A stretch of 64,000 bases of DNA. Origin: Natronorubrum halalkaliphilum. GTDB taxonomy: Archaea > Halobacteriota > Halobacteria > Halobacteriales > Natrialbaceae. Under the pieces are notes generated by a model. The model was not told the DNA's origin and made no database searches. It saw only the letters and a program-made list of their open reading frames with translations. This document shows positions 60,863 to 64,000 of the stretch, one piece after another (position 1 is the first letter of the stretch; each line of letters starts with the position of its first letter). A program made the translations under genes and the position numbers. The stretch covers positions 19,555 through 83,554 of the forward strand of contig NZ_WUYX01000028.1 in assembly GCF_009834785.1 (NCBI RefSeq). The letters run 5' to 3'.

Positions 60863-62181
60863 GTCGCCGGTCGGGACGGCCGCTCGTTCAGGTCGAGGAC
60901 CTGCAGAAGTACTTCTGGGAGAACGACTCGATCCTCGATCGCCTGTTCGGGGACGACCCGGTTCCAGTTCGCGCTGTCGACGGCGTGAGCTTCGACATTC
61001 ACGAAGGCGAGACGCTGGGCCTCGTCGGCGAATCCGGGTGCGGGAAATCGACGACCGGAGAAACCCTGCTTCGGCTGCAGGAGCCGACCGACGGACACGT
61101 CACGTTCGACGGTCACGAGGTCTACGACCTCGGTGGCGACGAACTGACGGCGTTCCGACGGGAAGCACAGGTCGTCTTTCAGGACCCGTTCTCGAGTCTC
61201 GATCCCCGGATGACGATCGGCGAGACCATCAGACAGCCGCTCGAGGTCCACGACATCGGGACCGACGACGAGCGCCGGGAACGCGTCCGCGATCTCGTCG
61301 AACGAGTCGGGCTTTCGCCCGACCAACTCGATCGGTACCCCCACGAGTTCTCCGGCGGCCAGCGCCAGCGTATCGGGATCGCCCGAGCGCTGGCCCTCGA
61401 GCCGGAGTTCATCGTGCTGGACGAACCGACGTCGGCGCTCGACGTTTCGGTGCAAGCCCAGGTGTTGAACCTGCTCGACGACCTGCAAGACGAGTTCAAT
61501 CTCACCTACCTGCTGATCAGCCACGATCTCTCCGTGATTCGGCACGTCTGTGACCGCGTCGCCGTGATGTACCTCGGAGAGATCGTCGAGATCGGTCTCG
61601 TTGACGAACTGTTCGAGAACCCCGACCACCCCTACACGCAGGCGCTCCTCGAGAGCGTCCCCCGCGCTTCGACCGACGAACGCGATCGGGACAGGGAAAC
61701 CCTCGCCGGCGACGTCCCTTCGCCGCGGGATCCGCCGAGCGGCTGTCGGTTCCGGACCCGGTGTCCGATGGTCATCCCGCCCGAAGACCTCGAACTCGAA
61801 CAGGAGACCTACCGCGAACTGATGAGCCTCCGCGAGCGCATCGAGCGCCGGGACATTTCGCTCGAGTCCGTCGGCGACGACGGCCAGTTCGACGCCGACG
61901 ACGGCAGCGTTCCGGACGAAGACGTCCCGGCGTTCATCGCGGCGGTGAAGGAGCGGTTGCTCGACGTACCGTTGCCACCGCGCCACGACGCGATCGTCGA
62001 GGAGGCGCTCGCGGAATTAGCCGCCGAAAACTGGGAAGCGGCCGCCGAACGGTTGCGAACGGAGTACGAAAGCGTTTGCGAACGGGAGTCTCCGGACCTC
62101 GGAGAACAAGCCCATCCGGTCGCCTGTCACCTCCACGGTACAGCGAGCGAGCGGACCGCCGAACCGGATTCCTGGACGTAA
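60859..62181 (+). CDS. ABC transporter ATP-binding protein (DppF/OppF type) with interrupted C-terminal domain
   Basis: A 440-aa ATPase. Walker A is GESGCGKST (near 55), the signature is [15 protein letters not shown] (near 168), and Walker B is [12 protein letters not shown]. The C-terminal Cys cluster is split: GCRFRTRCP near residue 295 and VACHLHG near 425 are separated by about 120 acidic residues absent from bacterial DppF. The last gene of the importer operon, completing binding protein, two permeases and two ATPases. Confidence 0.94.
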   Translation: MSRRSGRPLVQVEDLQKYFWENDSILDRLFGDDPVPVRAVDGVSFDIHEGETLGLVGESGCGKSTTGETLLRLQEPTDGHVTFDGHEVYDLGGDELTAFRREAQVVFQDPFSSLDPRMTIGETIRQPLEVHDIGTDDERRERVRDLVERVGLSPDQLDRYPHEFSGGQRQRIGIARALALEPEFIVLDEPTSALDVSVQAQVLNLLDDLQDEFNLTYLLISHDLSVIRHVCDRVAVMYLGEIVEIGLVDELFENPDHPYTQALLESVPRASTDERDRDRETLAGDVPSPRDPPSGCRFRTRCPMVIPPEDLELEQETYRELMSLRERIERRDISLESVGDDGQFDADDGSVPDEDVPAFIAAVKERLLDVPLPPRHDAIVEEALAELAAENWEAAAERLRTEYESVCERESPDLGEQAHPVACHLHGTASERTAEPDSWT

Positions 62182-62365
62182 CGGTTCGGCGACCTCGAGC
62201 CCCTCGAGGACACGTCGGCGTTCATGAACGAGTGGTACCTGCTCCCGAAACAGTTGAAATCAGCGCTAACGGCCCTTCTGTAGCCGGGTTTTGCAGATCA
62301 ATCGAATTGGGAAGCCAATCTGTGTTGGCAGCAGGTGTAATATCACTGGGTTCCTTTCCCGGTGT

Positions 62366-62731
62366 ATGAACGACGCGAGCGCGAGTCGGATGGAAGCAGC
62401 CTGTAGCCTTCTCTCGGAATCCGAACGCCGGTTCCTGCTCTATCAGTTGTCCGAACAGCAGGACGCGAACCTCGAGGACGTCGTGACCCAGATTGCCTCC
62501 TGGGAGTTCGATATGCATCCGGATCGGATCGACAAAGAGACCAGACAGCGAGTCTACGTTTCGCTGGTCCACAACCACCTCCCGCGGCTTTCGGATCACG
62601 GTATCATCGAGTACGATCTCCGGAGTGGCGATATCGTCCTCGGCGAGGGGTTCGACGACGTCAAGCCGCTGCTCGAACAGTTCAAACAGACCGAGGAACT
62701 GCCCGAAATCCGGCAGCTTCCGCCGCTCTGA
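62366..62731 (+). CDS. Winged-helix-type haloarchaeal regulator (DUF7344-like)
   Basis: A 121-aa protein. SESERRFLLYQLSEQQDANLEDVVTQIASWE followed by RQRVYVSLVHNHLPRLSDHGIIEYD is the pattern of the haloarchaeal DUF7344/winged-helix family, likely DNA-binding. The start at 62366 (MNDASAS) is preferred to an upstream frame. It lies 184 bases after the importer operon and reads in the same direction; a regulatory link is possible but unproven. Confidence 0.82.
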   Translation: MNDASASRMEAACSLLSESERRFLLYQLSEQQDANLEDVVTQIASWEFDMHPDRIDKETRQRVYVSLVHNHLPRLSDHGIIEYDLRSGDIVLGEGFDDVKPLLEQFKQTEELPEIRQLPPL

Positions 62732-62891
62732 GCTGTCACAGTCGCTCTTTCATCCCGCGATTTGCGGTTCGACTACCGACGGTCACGTTCGGTCGTCCGA
62801 CCGTCCGATCGGCGTACGGCAACATCCTTCGACAGCCCTGTCGGAACTTCTGAACCGAAACACGTAGGACCGTACTGGCAAGACTGTCGAT

Positions 62892-63812
62892 GTGAGCCGG
62901 TATCGAAACCTCGTGCTCTTCCTGTCGCTCGCGGCGATCTGGGGTACATCGTTCGTCGCGATCAGCGCAGGTCTCGAGCACTTTCCACCCGTTCTGTTCG
63001 CGGCGCTGCGATACGATATTGCGGGCGTGATCATGCTCGCGTACGCGGCCTACGCCGTCGACGACTGGCGGCCACGCGGTCGCGACGAGTGGGGACTCGT
63101 CGTCGTCGGCGCCGTGTTGTTGATCGCGGCCTATCACGCCTTCCTGTTCATCGGACAGCAGAACACGACGGCCGCTGCGGCCGCGATCGTCGTGAGCCTC
63201 TCGCCGGTCCTAACAACCGGGTTCGCGCGGTTGCTCGTCCCCGCCGACGCGCTCTCGCGGGTCGGTGTCGTCGGCCTCCTCGTCGGCCTCCTTGGCGTCG
63301 GCGTCATTGCGCAACCGGACCCGTCCGATCTCCTCGCAACGGAGGTAATCGCGACGCTGTTGGTCTTCTGTGCGGCGGCCTCGTTCGCACTCGGGAGCGT
63401 CCTGACGCGCAGTATCGACGCGACGCTCCCGATCGAGACCATGGAGGCCTGGTCGATGCTCGGCGGTGCTCTCCTGATGCACGCGCTCAGTTTCGGGCTG
63501 GGCGAACCACTCGAGCCGTCGGCGTGGACCAACCCCGAGGCGCTCGGTGCGCTTGGCTATCTGGCGCTACTCGCGAGCGCGCTCGGCTTCCTGCTGTACT
63601 TCGATCTGCTCGAGCGACTGGGTGCCGTCGAAATCAATATGGTCTCCTACGTCGCGCCGGTCTTCGCCGCGGTAGTCGGCTGGCTCTACCTCGGAGAAGG
63701 TATCGATACGACGACTATCGTGGGCTTTGGCCTCATCGCGATCGGGTTCGTCCTGGTCAAGCGCCAGGCGCTGCGGGACGCGTTCGGGAACGCCAGAGGA
63801 CGCGCCGAGTGA
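62892..63812 (+). CDS. EamA/DMT-family transporter
   Basis: A 306-aa protein, about ten TM helices in two EamA repeats. It starts from GTG at 62892 with SLAAIWGTSFVAISAGLEHFPPVLFAALRY, and the second repeat includes GSVLTRSIDATLPIETMEAWSM (about 175) and FFDLLERLGAVEINMVSYVAPVFA-like sequence (about 235). Likely exports metabolites such as amino acids; substrate unknown. It ends about 40 bases before the second type 2 palindrome. Confidence 0.9.
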   Translation: MSRYRNLVLFLSLAAIWGTSFVAISAGLEHFPPVLFAALRYDIAGVIMLAYAAYAVDDWRPRGRDEWGLVVVGAVLLIAAYHAFLFIGQQNTTAAAAAIVVSLSPVLTTGFARLLVPADALSRVGVVGLLVGLLGVGVIAQPDPSDLLATEVIATLLVFCAAASFALGSVLTRSIDATLPIETMEAWSMLGGALLMHALSFGLGEPLEPSAWTNPEALGALGYLALLASALGFLLYFDLLERLGAVEINMVSYVAPVFAAVVGWLYLGEGIDTTTIVGFGLIAIGFVLVKRQALRDAFGNARGRAE

Positions 63813-63854
63813 GCGAGCGATGATCCAAGTCGCCCGAAACGGACTGCTGTCCCG

Positions 63855-63895
63855 AGGTACCGGAACAACCACGGGGGCTGTGGTGCGCCGGTACT
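63855..63895. repeat. Short palindromic repeat, type 2, copy 2
   Basis: Inverted repeat AGGTACCGGAACAACCAC / GTGGTGCGCCGGTACT with a 7-base loop, related to 55687-55729. It is followed immediately by a tandem CTGACTTA CTGACTTA. Confidence 0.5.
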
Positions 63896-63966
63896 GACTT
63901 ACTGACTTACAGGAAACTGCTCTGTTGAATAGCGATCTAATCCGCCGATATCACTAGCTTAGAAGG

Positions 63967-64000
63967 ATGAAGCCGAGGAATTCGATTCTGTCTATGGAAA
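63967..64000 (+). CDS. Possible start of a gene cut by the window edge
   Basis: ATG at 63967, preceded by GAAGG, opens a frame MKPRNSILSME that runs off the window. The surrounding 60 bases are more AT-rich than the rest. It could be the N-terminus of a transposase or any other protein; too short to identify. Confidence 0.25.
   Translation, partial: MKPRNSILSME

Noticed and set aside
1..64000. CRISPR arrays, rRNA genes or complete transposases
   Set aside because: No regularly spaced direct repeats with spacers, no rRNA-like sequence and no complete transposase were seen.

Overview
The window is a gene-dense, GC-rich segment of a haloarchaeal chromosome (class Halobacteria). This is shown by the archaeal S10/spc ribosomal gene order with archaeal-type proteins (eL19, eL32, eS4, Rnp1), strongly acidic proteins, Tat-lipoprotein signals, TATA boxes about 27 bases upstream of many start codons, and haloarchaea-specific families such as HalOD1 and the DUF7344-like family. 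Placement near Natrinema/Haloterrigena is an inference from overall gene style, not something proven here.

Layout. 1-6.2 kb: the 3' part of a fused cytochrome c oxidase subunit I/III gene, a secreted subtilisin-like protease, a small subunit IV-like protein and a polytopic membrane protein. 6.4-21.1 kb: one long minus-strand operon running from a SPOUT RNA methyltransferase through L3...L15 to secY, with tightly overlapping genes. 21.3 kb: tRNA-Gly(GCC), followed by about 620 bases without a convincing gene. 22-31 kb: small regulatory and metabolic genes (HalOD1, thiamine-binding fold, UspA, copper chaperone, mch, two-gene follow-ons, HAD phosphatase, GTPBP-like GTPase, halocyanin-like lipoprotein, pyrF, zinc proteins, VOC protein). 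31-37 kb: a polysaccharide deacetylase lipoprotein, an alkaline-phosphatase-superfamily enzyme, a NodU-type carbamoyltransferase, methylglyoxal synthase and UspA.

37.9-53 kb is a monovalent-cation and osmotic homeostasis island: an APC permease fused to Usp domains, two paralogous two-gene CPA2 antiporter operons arranged tail to tail, a KhtT/KhtU-like pair, a channel-like protein with two RCK modules, and an MscS channel. 53-55.5 kb holds a HAD phosphatase, two small haloarchaeal proteins and an RNase HI-like protein. 55.8-62.2 kb is a complete five-gene oligopeptide/dipeptide-type ABC importer operon, followed by a DUF7344-like regulator and an EamA-type exporter. The right edge may enter another gene or a mobile element.

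The least explained signals are non-coding. A family of 82-86 bp near-perfect palindromes occurs at least four times, with a fifth more divergent member. A second, shorter palindrome occurs twice. Four exact-period 23-bp repeats form a chain of overlapping mini-ORFs that ends on the start codon of the ABC permease gene. In the antiporter island, both operons share the same 8-nt gene overlap, and each pairs one subunit with an intact nucleotide-binding motif and one with a degenerate motif.
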